Counted from the first letter of the stretch, positions 49,620 to 58,942 are shown. The stretch is DNA of 64,000 bases from Streptomyces phaeofaciens (GCF_014648915.1 NZ_BMSA01000010.1:186001-250000), one strand, 5' to 3'. Notes: generated by a model not told the origin, from the letters alone. Program-made: numbers and translations.

Positions 49620-50513
49620 ATGGCTGACTGCGAGCCTATCGCTCACCGATTCATGGACCTCACGGTCCCGGAGTGCGCGTACATGTTCGGGTTCCTACAG
49701 GCGGATGGGCATCTGGCGAAAGGGCCGGGCCAGAAGGGCCGTCTGACCGCCGAGATCAACGCCCGGGATGTCGAGCTTCTGCGCGAGTTCCAGAAACTGA
49801 CGCCGTACTACAGCAGCATCACCGAACGTACCCGCTCCACAAACTTCGCCGGGATCCACAACTCGGCCACCTGGACCCTGTGTTCCCTCGAAGCCAGGAC
49901 CAGACTCAACGAACTCGGCCTGCCGTACGGCCGCAAGTCGAAGACCATCGCTCCTCCCCAAGGTGACTTCTCACGCCGTGACTACCTCCGAGGTGTCATC
50001 GACGCGGACGGATCCGTGGGGTGTACCGGCAAGGGCTTCCCCTTCATCTCCCTCACGACAGCCAGCACGGCCATCGGGGCCTACCTGTGCTTCTACGCAG
50101 GAAAGGTCACCGGCACGGAGCGCAGCCTCAGGCGAAACGCACGAGACGGCATCTACAACATCCTCTATACGAAGGAGAACGCCCAGAGGCTGGCAGCCGA
50201 TCTCTACTACGACGGCTGCCTGTCCTTGGAACGCAAGAAGACGGCAGCCGACTCGCTGAGTTCCTGGGTTCGGCCGGCCGGCATGAGGGTCGCACCGGAG
50301 CGCCGCCGCTGGACTGCGCAGGAAGACCGGGTACTGCTGCGGCTGAACGACGACGCTGCGGCGGCAAGGGAACTGGAGCGAACCCGGAAGAGCTGCCACA
50401 TCCGGCCCTGGCGGCTGCGAAACGGCCAAGCCCCCGCGCCGGCCGAGCGACAGCCGACGAGACCCCCGGTCCTCACCGGGGGCCTCGTGCGTGTCAGCCC
50501 TTCACACAGATGA
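49620..50513 (+). CDS. LAGLIDADG homing endonuclease (free-standing)
   Basis: This 297-residue protein has two LAGLIDADG motifs: YMFGFLQADGHL (about 21-32) and YLRGVIDADGSVG (about 122-134). A single chain with two motifs would cleave a long asymmetric DNA site as a monomer. The C-terminal segment WTAQEDRVLLRLNDDAAAAR (about 231-250), ending RKSCHIRPWRLR, looks like a Myb/SANT-like HTH. No intein splice junctions or host protein flank it. Codon use is visibly less GC-rich than the neighbouring core genes, which suggests transfer. The ATG lies after AGGAAGGA, which is in a hairpin. The last 20 bases overlap the 3' end of rtcB, so the final residues are likely unconserved. Confidence 0.85.
   Translation: MADCEPIAHRFMDLTVPECAYMFGFLQADGHLAKGPGQKGRLTAEINARDVELLREFQKLTPYYSSITERTRSTNFAGIHNSATWTLCSLEARTRLNELGLPYGRKSKTIAPPQGDFSRRDYLRGVIDADGSVGCTGKGFPFISLTTASTAIGAYLCFYAGKVTGTERSLRRNARDGIYNILYTKENAQRLAADLYYDGCLSLERKKTAADSLSSWVRPAGMRVAPERRRWTAQEDRVLLRLNDDAAAARELERTRKSCHIRPWRLRNGQAPAPAERQPTRPPVLTGGLVRVSPSHR
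50457..50488 (-). terminator. Hairpin inside the endonuclease 3' end, just past the rtcB stop
   Basis: CCCCCGGT (50463-50470) pairs with ACCGGGGG (50475-50482), flanked by ACGAG/CTCGT after one mismatch. It lies 6 bases beyond the rtcB stop (50494) on the minus strand and inside the endonuclease coding end on the plus strand. Confidence 0.7.
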
Positions 50514-51687
50514 ACTGCTTGAGCTTTGCCACGACCTCGACCAGATCGCGCTGCTGCTCCATCACCTGATCGATGTTCTTGTAGGCACCCGGGATCTCGT
50601 CGAGCACGCCGGAGTCCTTACGGCATTCCACGCCCCGCGTCTGGTCCTCCAGATCCCGCACCGTGAAACGCCGCTTCGCCGCGTTGCGGCTCATGCGCCG
50701 ACCGGCTCCGTGCGAGGCGGAGTTGAAGGCCTTCTCGTTGCCGAGGCCCTTCACGATGTACGAACTGGTACCCATCGAGCCGGGAATGATCCCGTACTCG
50801 CCGGAACCCGCGCGAATCGCGCCCTTGCGTGTGACCAGAAGGTCCATGCCCTCGTACCGCTCCTCCGCCACGTAGTTGTGGTGGCACGAGATCTCGGTCT
50901 CGAAAGTCGGCTTGGCCTTCTTGAACTCCTTGCGGATCACGTCCTTCAGCAGCGCCATCATGATCGCGCGGTTGTACTTGGCGTACTCCTGAGCCCAGTA
51001 AAGGTCGTTCCGGTACGCGGCCATCTGCGGAGTGTCCGACACGAACACCGCCAGATCACGATCGACCAGGTCCTGATTGTGCGGAAGCCTCTGGGCGATA
51101 CCGATGTGGTGCTCGGCCAGCTCCTTGCCGATGTTCCGCGATCCGGAGTGCAGCATGAGCCAGACCGAGTTCGACTGGTCGAGACATACCTCGATCATGT
51201 GATTTCCGGATCCGAGCGTTCCCATCTGCTTAGTGGCCCGCTCCTGGCGGAATTTGACCGCATCCGCGACGCCGTCGAACCGCCCCCAGAAGTCGTCCCA
51301 CCCGCCGGCAGCGAAGCCGTGCAGGCCGCCCGGGTCGACGGGGTCTCCGTGCATGCCGCGCCCGACCGGAATGGCCTGCTCGATCTTCGACCGCAGGCGC
51401 GACAGATCGCCCGGCAGGTCGTTCGCCGTGAGGGAGGTACGCACCGCCGACATCCCGCAGCCGATGTCGACCCCGACCGCCGCCGGGCAGACCGCGCCCT
51501 GCATCGCGATGACCGAGCCGACCGTCGCGCCCTTGCCGTAGTGGACGTCCGGCATGACCGCGAGGCCCTTGATCCAGGGCAGGGTGGCGACGTTGCGGAG
51601 CTGCTGGAGGGCGCCGTCCTCGACCGACGCCGGGTCGGTCCACAGACGGATCGGTACCTTCGCACCCGGCATTTCCACATACGACAT
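50494..51687 (-). CDS. rtcB: RtcB-family RNA ligase
   Basis: This 397-residue protein is an RtcB 3'-phosphate/5'-OH RNA ligase. The metal and guanylylation residues are present: the Cys in GVDIGCGM (about 72-79), GSGNHMIEV, HSGSRNIG, ISCHHNYVAEE and SHGAGRRMSR, with the His that receives GMP. The enzyme repairs broken RNA and may heal tRNA or rRNA. It has an ATG start after GAGGACGAT. No archease or Rtc regulator is adjacent. It meets the homing endonuclease tail to tail with a 20-base overlap. Confidence 0.95.
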   Translation of the reverse strand: MSYVEMPGAKVPIRLWTDPASVEDGALQQLRNVATLPWIKGLAVMPDVHYGKGATVGSVIAMQGAVCPAAVGVDIGCGMSAVRTSLTANDLPGDLSRLRSKIEQAIPVGRGMHGDPVDPGGLHGFAAGGWDDFWGRFDGVADAVKFRQERATKQMGTLGSGNHMIEVCLDQSNSVWLMLHSGSRNIGKELAEHHIGIAQRLPHNQDLVDRDLAVFVSDTPQMAAYRNDLYWAQEYAKYNRAIMMALLKDVIRKEFKKAKPTFETEISCHHNYVAEERYEGMDLLVTRKGAIRAGSGEYGIIPGSMGTSSYIVKGLGNEKAFNSASHGAGRRMSRNAAKRRFTVRDLEDQTRGVECRKDSGVLDEIPGAYKNIDQVMEQQRDLVEVVAKLKQFICVKG

Positions 51688-51894
51688 ATCGTCCTCATTC
51701 CCCCGGAAGCCGTACAGAAGTCTTCAATCGCAAAACCGGCGCCAAGATCAACGAAAAGGGACGACGGACCGGCATCCACGGTGTTGCGTGCGATACACAT
51801 TGTCTGCCGGCGCCGCCCCCGTCCGGCAAGCGAATAAGCAGCGGGGACACTGGACCCGGCGATCACGCACCCCAACCCCCGAGAGGAGCCGACC

Positions 51895-52719
51895 GTGCAG
51901 CGGAAGGCGTACGTAACAGGCGTCGCCGCACTCCTCGCGGCCCTGCTGGCCGGCTGCACCTCCGGCTCGGACGACGGCGGTCCGCCGGACAACTCCAACC
52001 CCGGCGAGGCCGGTACGGCCTCCGTCGCCGCCCAGCCCGGCAAGTACGACAGCCTCCCGGAGGCCTGCGGCGTGGTGAGCCGCTCCACCCTCGACTCCCT
52101 GCTGCCCGGCATCGAGGAGATCACCGACGAACAGCAGCGGGAGACGGCCTACGCGGGCGAGGCCACCCTCACGTTCGACACGGACCGCAAGGTCGGCTGC
52201 CGTTGGAAGGTGCAGTCGACGGACGCCACCGACCATCTGCTCGTCGACTTCGAGCGGGTCGTCTCCTACACCAACGCCGTCAGCGACGACAGCGAGGCGG
52301 AGGAGCTGTTCGCGCGGAAGGTCACCGCGGCCGACCTCCCGGAGCCCGCCGCCTCCGGCACCGAGGAGGAGACGACGGACTCCGCGTCCCCCTCGGCCGG
52401 CTCGACCCCCTCCGCCTCGGCGTCCGCCACCCCGTCCGGCACGGCCTCGGCGTCCGCCTCCGCCACCGGCACCCCGGCCGACCTCCAGCCCCGTCTCCTG
52501 GACGACCTCGGCGACGAGGCGTTCGTCGACGACGTGCTCGCCAGCTCCGGTTCGACGGCGAAACAGCGCACCGTGACTGTGGCGTTCCGCACGTCCAACG
52601 TCATCGTGACCATCGAGTACGACGAGCAGCCGGGCACCGTCGGCACGGTCCCGGACAGCAAGGAAATGCAGGACAAGGCACGGAAACTGGCCTCCCAGCT
52701 GGCCGACTCCCTGGCCTGA
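51895..52719 (+). CDS. DUF3558-type lipoprotein
   Basis: This 274-residue protein has a signal with the lipobox LLAGC (Cys near 20). The mature part has PEACGVVSRSTLDSLLPGI, which is typical of DUF3558, and a Cys in VGCRWKV. A Ser/Thr/Ala-rich low-complexity linker (about 160-190) divides the domain. The GTG start follows GAGAGGAG by 4-5 bases. The next gene encodes a second lipoprotein of the same type. The family's function is not established. Confidence 0.8.
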   Translation: MQRKAYVTGVAALLAALLAGCTSGSDDGGPPDNSNPGEAGTASVAAQPGKYDSLPEACGVVSRSTLDSLLPGIEEITDEQQRETAYAGEATLTFDTDRKVGCRWKVQSTDATDHLLVDFERVVSYTNAVSDDSEAEELFARKVTAADLPEPAASGTEEETTDSASPSAGSTPSASASATPSGTASASASATGTPADLQPRLLDDLGDEAFVDDVLASSGSTAKQRTVTVAFRTSNVIVTIEYDEQPGTVGTVPDSKEMQDKARKLASQLADSLA

Positions 52720-52840
52720 CAACGGCCTTCGGGCCGCGCCCGCCCTCGGTCCGCAAAGCCCCCGAAGCGGAACCGCACGGCTTGCTCACCGCGTACCGTG
52801 GCCCCTCGGACCCGATCCGACCGCAGGAACCACGAGCGTC

Positions 52841-53776
52841 ATGAGTGAAGGAACCATGCAGCGACGAGCCCAGCGAGACGACCAGCAGCGTGCCGAGCGA
52901 GCGACCGGGAGGGGAGGCCTGAACCGCGTTCTCGCAGCCGCGCTCGCGGTCCCCGTGATGGTGTTCGCCGCGGCCTGCTCCTCGGACTCCGGCTCCGACT
53001 CTGCTCCGGGCGACGACGCGCAGGACGCCGCGGCCTCCGCAGGCGGCGCCGAGAGCCCCTCGCCGACCGTCCAGGCCGCCGCGTACGCCACGCTGCCCGA
53101 CGCGTGCAAGGTGCTGGGGAAGAAGACGCTGACCGACCTGGTGCCGAAGGGGACCTCCGGCAAGGAGGGCACCTCCAGCGACACCGAGTCCCGCAACAGC
53201 TGCTCCTGGTCGAGCCTGGACAACAACGGCGTGGACGGCTCGCAGTTCCGCTGGCTGAACGTCTCGCTGCTGCGCTTCGATTCGGACGAGGCGGGCGGCA
53301 GCGGCGAGTCGCAGGCGCAGACGTACTTCGCGAAGCAGGTCAAGACCGCCCAGACCGTCTCGGGTGCGAAGAACACGAAGTCGGAACCGGTGACCGGGAC
53401 CGGCGACCAGGCGACCGTGGTGCGGTACGACCTGAAGAAGAAGGAGGGCGCCTTCAAGCAGCAGACGGTCGTCGCCCTCGTCGAGAATGTCGTCGTCACG
53501 CTCGACTACAACGGTGCCGGTCTGGCGGGCGAGAAGACCCCCTCCGCGGACACCCTGACGGCCGCCGCGAAGAAGGCCGCCAAGGAGGTCGTGGACTCGG
53601 TGCGGTCGGCCAACGGCGAAGGCACCGGCGGCAGTTCGGGCACCTCGTCGACGAGCCCGTCCCCCTCGAAGTCGTCCTCGAAGTCGTCCTCCGCGACACC
53701 CTCGAAGACCCCGAAGGCGACCGCTTCGAAGACCTCGTCGAAGTCCACGTCGACGTCCTCCTCCGTGAAGAGCTGA
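52841..53776 (+). CDS. DUF3558-type lipoprotein with Ser/Lys-rich tail
   Basis: This protein of up to 311 residues is a second DUF3558-like lipoprotein. The signal is preceded by an Arg/Gln-rich lead; the lipobox AAACS is near residue 45. The folded part is LPDACKVLGKKTLTDLVPKG to DYNGAGLAG. The last 60 residues are Ser/Lys/Thr/Pro repeats, possibly a cell-wall-spanning tail. ATG codons occur at 52841 and 52856; the latter has AAGGA close by. It is followed 77 bases later by a DUF2637 membrane protein gene. Confidence 0.8.
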   Translation: MSEGTMQRRAQRDDQQRAERATGRGGLNRVLAAALAVPVMVFAAACSSDSGSDSAPGDDAQDAAASAGGAESPSPTVQAAAYATLPDACKVLGKKTLTDLVPKGTSGKEGTSSDTESRNSCSWSSLDNNGVDGSQFRWLNVSLLRFDSDEAGGSGESQAQTYFAKQVKTAQTVSGAKNTKSEPVTGTGDQATVVRYDLKKKEGAFKQQTVVALVENVVVTLDYNGAGLAGEKTPSADTLTAAAKKAAKEVVDSVRSANGEGTGGSSGTSSTSPSPSKSSSKSSSATPSKTPKATASKTSSKSTSTSSSVKS

Positions 53777-53852
53777 CGATCCGGCAACACGTCCGCCGCA
53801 CACATGTGCCACCCTGTTCCGCGCAACAGCATGCACTGGGAGGGGAGTACGG

Positions 53853-55205
53853 GTGGCCGCGCCAATCCAGCTGACACGGATGCACCGCATTCTCATAGGT
53901 GTGGTCGTGGCCGGCGCCGTCGTCATCGCCGGCATCGGCTTCGCAGGTTCGTACGCGGCCGTCCGCGAGCTGGCGATCCAAAAGGGCTTCGGGAACTTCA
54001 GCTATGTGTTCCCGATCGGCATCGACGCGGGCATCTGTGTCCTGCTGGCCCTGGATCTGCTGCTGACGTGGATCCGCATCCCGTTCCCGCTGCTCCGCCA
54101 GACGGCGTGGCTGCTGACGGCGGCCACGATCGCCTTCAACGGCGCCGCCGCCTGGCCGGACCCGCTGGGCACGGGGATGCACGCGGTGATCCCGATCCTG
54201 TTCGTGGTGGCCGTCGAGGCCGCCCGGCACGCGATCGGCCGGATCGCCGACATCACCGCCGACAAGCACATGGAGGGCGTCCGCCTCACCCGGTGGCTGC
54301 TCTCCCCCCTGCCCACGTTCCTCCTGTGGCGCCGGATGAAGCTGTGGGAGCTGCGCTCCTACGATCAGGTCATCAAGCTGGAGCAGGAACGTCTCGTCTA
54401 CCAGGCCAGGCTCCGCTCGCGGTTCGGCCGGGCCTGGCGCCGCAAGGCCCCGGTCGAGTCCCTGATGCCGCTGCGCCTGGCGCGCTACGGCGTCCCCCTG
54501 GCGGAGACGGCCCCGGCGGGCCTGGCTGCCGCGGGCATAGAGCCGGCGGTCCTGCCCGCGGCCGCGCACCAGCAGCAGCTGCCGTCGGCGACGGCAGCCG
54601 AGCTGCCCGCGGCACCGGCCGGGCCCGGCGCCATGGCCCTCGGCCCGAACACCGCCGGCGCCGTGCCCGCCGCGCGGCAGGCGGTGCCGCAGGGCGAGCA
54701 GCGCCCCTACCCCGGCGGTCAGCAGTACCCCGGGCAGCCGCAGCAGCAGGGCCCGGAGCAGAGCCCCTGGTTCCAGGGCACTCCGGCCGCGGTCGAGTAC
54801 CACGGCGGCTACGACCCCACCTACGACCCCTCGGAGCAGTACGCCCAGTGGTACGAGGAGCAGCAGCAGGCCGACGAGTACCGCGAGCAGTACGAGGAGG
54901 AGCCCCCGGTGCCGGGCCAGGAACCCGGCCCGGAGGAGACCGGCACGTTCCCCATCCCGGTGGGCCCGAACCGCACGCGTGAACTGGGCGAGGGCGGCGG
55001 CACTCCGGTCCTGGAGCCGGACGAGGAGGCCTACTACCAGGTCTTCAAGCAGTCGATCAACGGCAGCTACCCGACCCCGAGCCAGTTCAGCGACAACGTG
55101 GAGGCGACCTACGGCGCCCCCGTCGGGGACGCCGAGGCCAAGCGTATGGTCATGCGTTTCCAGAACCGCCACGCGGCGGAGCTGGAGGAGGACCACATCG
55201 CGTGA
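53853..55205 (+). CDS. DUF2637 (SpdB-like) membrane protein
   Basis: This 450-residue protein has four helices in the first 120 residues (ILIGVVVAGAVVIAGIGFAG, FPIGIDAGICVLLALDLLL, TAWLLTAATIAFNGAAAW and VIPILFVVAVEAARHAIG). This is the DUF2637 domain that also occurs in SpdB-type spread proteins of Streptomyces conjugative plasmids. The middle (about 150-215) is basic and coiled. Residues about 215-380 are a Gln/Pro/Glu-rich disordered linker. The end (about 385-450) is a small helical domain (YPTPSQFSDNVEATYGAP) resembling DNA- or protein-binding modules. GTG start with GGGGAG. Confidence 0.82.
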   Translation: MAAPIQLTRMHRILIGVVVAGAVVIAGIGFAGSYAAVRELAIQKGFGNFSYVFPIGIDAGICVLLALDLLLTWIRIPFPLLRQTAWLLTAATIAFNGAAAWPDPLGTGMHAVIPILFVVAVEAARHAIGRIADITADKHMEGVRLTRWLLSPLPTFLLWRRMKLWELRSYDQVIKLEQERLVYQARLRSRFGRAWRRKAPVESLMPLRLARYGVPLAETAPAGLAAAGIEPAVLPAAAHQQQLPSATAAELPAAPAGPGAMALGPNTAGAVPAARQAVPQGEQRPYPGGQQYPGQPQQQGPEQSPWFQGTPAAVEYHGGYDPTYDPSEQYAQWYEEQQQADEYREQYEEEPPVPGQEPGPEETGTFPIPVGPNRTRELGEGGGTPVLEPDEEAYYQVFKQSINGSYPTPSQFSDNVEATYGAPVGDAEAKRMVMRFQNRHAAELEEDHIA

Positions 55206-55210
55206 CGCGT

Positions 55211-55255
55211 ACGAGGAGGGGGCGCCCGGTGCAGCACCGGGCGCCCCCTCCTCGT
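55211..55255. terminator. Perfect 21-bp bidirectional terminator
   Basis: Bases 55211-55231 are exactly complementary to 55235-55255 around the loop CAG. It lies between the convergent stops at 55205 (plus) and 55267 (minus). Confidence 0.85.
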
Positions 55256-55266
55256 GTCCGGGCGTC

Positions 55267-57000
55267 CTACTCCCCGAGCAGGGCCCGTACCCGCTCCTGG
55301 CCCACGGCCAGCAGCAGCGTGGGCAGCCGGGGGCCGGTGTCGCGGCCGACGAGCAGGTGGTACAGCAGCGCGAAGAACGTCCGCTGGGCGGTCTTGATCT
55401 CGGCCGGCAGTTCCTTGGGCGTGGCGTCGGCGGAGAACCCGGCCTGCACCTTGGGGACGCCGTACACGAGGTGGGTGAGCCCGTCGAGCGACCAGTGCCC
55501 GGCGAGACCGTCGAGGAGCAGCCGCAGGGACTGCTGGGAGGCCTCGTCGAGGGACTTCAGCAGTTCGGCGTCGGGCTCCTGGCGCACGATGGTCCGCTGG
55601 TCGGCGGGGACGTGCGTGTTGATCCAGGCCTCGGCCTTGTCGTACCGGGGCCGGGCCTCGTCGAGCGTGGCGAGCGGGTTCTCGGGGTCGAGGTCGCTCA
55701 GGATCCGCAGTGCCTGGTCCTGGTGCCCGGCGGTGATGTCGGCGACGGACGCGAGCGTCCGGTACGACAGCGGCCGTACGGTGCGCGGCAGCTCACCGGC
55801 GGCGGTGCGCACCGCGCGGGAGTGCGCGGCGGCGTCGGCGGGCAGGACGGAGCCTTCGGCGACCTTGGCGTCGAGCTTGTCCCACTCGTCGTAGAGCCGC
55901 TGGATCTCCTGGTCGAAGGCGATCTTGAAGGACTGGTTGGGGCGGCGGCGGGCGTACAGCCAGCGCAGGAGCTGCGGCTCCATGATCTTCAGCGCGTCGG
56001 CGGGGGTGGGCACACCGCCGCGCGACGAGGACATCTTGGCCATGCCGCTGATGCCCACGAAGGCGTACATGGGCCCGATGGGCTGCGTACCGCCGAAGAT
56101 GCCGACGATCTGGCCGCCGACCTGGAACGACGATCCCGGGGAGGAGTGGTCGACGCCGGAGGGCTCGAAGATCACGCCCTCGTAGGCCCAGCGCATCGGC
56201 CAGTCGACCTTCCAGACGAGCTTGCCGCGGTTGAACTCGTTCAGCCGGACGGTCTCGGAGAAGCCGCACACCGTGCAGGTGTACGTCAGCTCGGTGGTGT
56301 CGTCGTCGTAGGAGGTGACGGTCGTCAGGTCCTTCGCGCAGTTGCCGCAGTACGGCTTGTACGGGAAGTACCCGGCGGAGCCGGAGCTGCCGTCGTCCTC
56401 TGCCGCGGCGCCGGAGCCCTCGGCGGCCTCCAGCTCGGCCTCGTCGAGCGGCTTCTGCTGCTGCTTCTTCGCCGGGGCCTTCTTGGTGCGGTACTGGTCG
56501 AGGATCGCGTCGATGTCACCGCGGTGGCGCATGGCGTGCAGGATCTGCTCGCGGTAGACGCCGGTGGTGTACTGCTCCGTCTGGCTGATCCCGTCGAACT
56601 CCACGCCCAGCTCGGCCAGCGACTCGACCATCGCGGACCTGAAGTGCTCGGCCCAGTTCGGGTGCGGCGAGCCGGCCGGGGCCGGGACGGAGGTCAGCGG
56701 CTTGCCGATGTGCTCGGCCCAGGAGCCGTCGACGCCCGCGATGCCGGCGGGCACCTTGCGGTAGCGGTCGTAGTCGTCCCAGGAGATCAGGTGGCGGACC
56801 TCGTGGCCCCGGCGGCGGATCTCGTCGGCGACCAGGTGCGGGGTCATGACCTCGCGGAGGTTGCCCAGGTGGATGGGCCCGGACGGGGAGAGACCGGACG
56901 CGACGACGACCGGTTTGCCCGGGGCCCGGCGCTCCGACTCCTCGATGACCTCATCCGCGAAACGGGAGACCCAGTCGGTGGTCTCCGGGCTCTGAGCCAC
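55267..57000 (-). CDS. lysS: Lysine--tRNA ligase, class I
   Basis: This 577-residue protein is a class I (archaeal-type) lysyl-tRNA synthetase. The HIGH-like motif is in SGPIHLGNLRE (about 40-50) and the KMSKS motif is AKMSSSRGG. A zinc ribbon with paired Cys (YCGNCAKD and CTVCGFSE) is typical of the class. It charges tRNA-Lys in the cytoplasm. Start GTG 57000 lies about 10 bases after AGAGGA; GTG 57009 is too near that box. It is divergent from argS. Confidence 0.95.
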   Translation of the reverse strand: MAQSPETTDWVSRFADEVIEESERRAPGKPVVVASGLSPSGPIHLGNLREVMTPHLVADEIRRRGHEVRHLISWDDYDRYRKVPAGIAGVDGSWAEHIGKPLTSVPAPAGSPHPNWAEHFRSAMVESLAELGVEFDGISQTEQYTTGVYREQILHAMRHRGDIDAILDQYRTKKAPAKKQQQKPLDEAELEAAEGSGAAAEDDGSSGSAGYFPYKPYCGNCAKDLTTVTSYDDDTTELTYTCTVCGFSETVRLNEFNRGKLVWKVDWPMRWAYEGVIFEPSGVDHSSPGSSFQVGGQIVGIFGGTQPIGPMYAFVGISGMAKMSSSRGGVPTPADALKIMEPQLLRWLYARRRPNQSFKIAFDQEIQRLYDEWDKLDAKVAEGSVLPADAAAHSRAVRTAAGELPRTVRPLSYRTLASVADITAGHQDQALRILSDLDPENPLATLDEARPRYDKAEAWINTHVPADQRTIVRQEPDAELLKSLDEASQQSLRLLLDGLAGHWSLDGLTHLVYGVPKVQAGFSADATPKELPAEIKTAQRTFFALLYHLLVGRDTGPRLPTLLLAVGQERVRALLGE

Positions 57001-57148
57001 GATCGGCACGTCCTCTGTGTGTTCTGAAGGCTGGGATTGATGTGCGCCCATTCTCCCAGACCACCCCGCGCCCGGGAAAACCGCTTTACCCCCCGTGGGA
57101 TACTGGGCCTGTCTATCCATCCCCACGAGGAGAACGGCACCCACTCCT

Positions 57149-58918
57149 ATGGCCTCGGTCACGTCCCTCAGCCACTCCGTCGCGCAGCATCTCGCGTCCG
57201 CCCTCTCGGCCACCCTGCCGGAGGCCGCCGGAGCCGACCCGCTGCTGCGACGAAGCGACCGGGCCGACTTCCAGGCCAACGGGATCCTGGCCCTGGCCAA
57301 GAAGGCGAAGGCGAACCCGCGCGAGCTGGCGACGCAGGTCGTCTCCCGGGTCGAGTCGGGTGGCCTGATCAAGGACGTCGAGGTCTCCGGGCCCGGCTTC
57401 CTGAACATCACGCTCACCGACCGGGCGATCGTGGAGAACCTGGCGGAGCGGTACGCGGACGGCGAGCGCCTCGGGGTGCCCCTCGCGGAGCACCCGGGCA
57501 CCACGGTGATCGACTACGCGCAGCCGAACGTGGCCAAGGAGATGCACGTCGGTCATCTGCGGTCCGCGGTGATCGGTGACGCGGTGGTGCAGATCCTGGA
57601 GTTCACCGGTGAGTCCGTCGTGCGCCGGCACCACATCGGCGACTGGGGCACCCAGTTCGGCATGCTCATCCAGTACCTGATCGAGCACCCGCACGAGCTG
57701 GACCACAAGGGCGGCGAGGTCTCCGGCGAGGAGGCCATGTCGAACCTGAACCGCCTCTACAAGGCGGCGCGGTCGCTCTTCGACTCCGACGAGGAGTTCA
57801 AGACGCGTGCGCGGCGCCGGGTGGTGGACCTCCAGGCGGGCGAGCCGGAGACGCTGGCCATGTGGCAGAAGTTCGTGGACGAGTCGAAGATCTACTTCTA
57901 CTCGGTCTTCGACAAGCTGGACATGGAGATCCGCGACCCCGACGTGGTCGGCGAGTCCGGCTACAACGACATGCTGGACGAGACCTGCCGCCTCCTGGAG
58001 GAGTCGGGCGTGGCGGTCCGCTCGGACGGCGCGCTCTGCGTCTTCTTCGACGACGTGAAGGGCCCGGACGGCAACCCGGTCCCGCTGATCGTGAAGAAGT
58101 CGGACGGCGGGTACGGCTACGCGGCCACCGACCTGTCCGCGATCCGGGACCGTGTCTTCAACCTGAAGGCCGACAGCCTGATCTACGTCGTGGACGCCCG
58201 GCAGTCCCTGCACTTCAAGATGGTCTTCGAGACCGCGCGCAGGGCCGGCTGGCTGAACGACGACGTCAAGGCCCACCAGCTCGCCTTCGGCACGGTGCTG
58301 GGCAAGGACGGCAAGCCGTTCAAGACGCGTGAGGGCGAGACGGTCCGGCTGGTGGACCTCCTGGACGAGGCGATCGACCGGGCCACGTCCGTCGTGCGGG
58401 AGAAGGCCGAGAAGGTGGGCCTGAGCGAGCGGGAGATCGAGGAGAACGGCCGGTACGTCGGCATCGGCGCCGTGAAGTACGCGGACCTCTCCACCTCCGC
58501 CGTGCGGGACTACAAGTTCGACCTCGACCAGATGGTGTCGCTGAACGGCGACACGTCCGTGTACCTCCAGTACGCGTACGCCCGGATCCGGTCGATCTTC
58601 GGCAAGGCGGGCGACCGTACGCCGCTGGCCCACCCGGAGCTCGAACTCGCCCCGGCGGAGCGCGCGTTGGGTCTGCACCTGGACCGGTTCGGGGAGACGC
58701 TGGACGAGGTCGCGGCCGAGTACGCCCCGCACAAGCTGGCGGCGTACCTGTACCAACTGGCCTCGCTCTACACGACGTTCTACGACCAGTGCCCGGTGAT
58801 CAAGCCGGCGCCGGCGCAGGAGGTCGCGGAGAACCGCCTCTTCCTGTGCGACCTGACGGGCCGCACGCTCCACCAGGGCATGACCCTGCTGGGCATCAGG
58901 ACGCCCGAGAGGCTCTGA
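57149..58918 (+). CDS. argS: Arginine--tRNA ligase
   Basis: This 589-residue protein is a class I arginyl-tRNA synthetase with an N-terminal tRNA-binding domain (about 1-110), HIGH-like AKEMHVGHLRSAVIGD, the KMSKS region TREGETVRLVDLLDEA (the degenerate form of ArgRS), and the C-terminal anticodon domain with the DALR motif ends (ALGLHLDRFGETLDEV). Length is normal. The ATG follows GAGGAG at a long 17-base spacing. GATACT at 57099-57104 is a plausible -10. It is followed by a hairpin and a very small gene. Confidence 0.95.
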   Translation: MASVTSLSHSVAQHLASALSATLPEAAGADPLLRRSDRADFQANGILALAKKAKANPRELATQVVSRVESGGLIKDVEVSGPGFLNITLTDRAIVENLAERYADGERLGVPLAEHPGTTVIDYAQPNVAKEMHVGHLRSAVIGDAVVQILEFTGESVVRRHHIGDWGTQFGMLIQYLIEHPHELDHKGGEVSGEEAMSNLNRLYKAARSLFDSDEEFKTRARRRVVDLQAGEPETLAMWQKFVDESKIYFYSVFDKLDMEIRDPDVVGESGYNDMLDETCRLLEESGVAVRSDGALCVFFDDVKGPDGNPVPLIVKKSDGGYGYAATDLSAIRDRVFNLKADSLIYVVDARQSLHFKMVFETARRAGWLNDDVKAHQLAFGTVLGKDGKPFKTREGETVRLVDLLDEAIDRATSVVREKAEKVGLSEREIEENGRYVGIGAVKYADLSTSAVRDYKFDLDQMVSLNGDTSVYLQYAYARIRSIFGKAGDRTPLAHPELELAPAERALGLHLDRFGETLDEVAAEYAPHKLAAYLYQLASLYTTFYDQCPVIKPAPAQEVAENRLFLCDLTGRTLHQGMTLLGIRTPERL

Positions 58919-58942
58919 CGCCTTACCCGCGCACGGAACCGG

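Noticed and set aside
49620..50513. Reading the homing endonuclease as an intein inside RtcB
   Set aside because: It is on the opposite strand to rtcB and beyond its 3' end; RtcB itself is uninterrupted, and no intein splice motifs are present.
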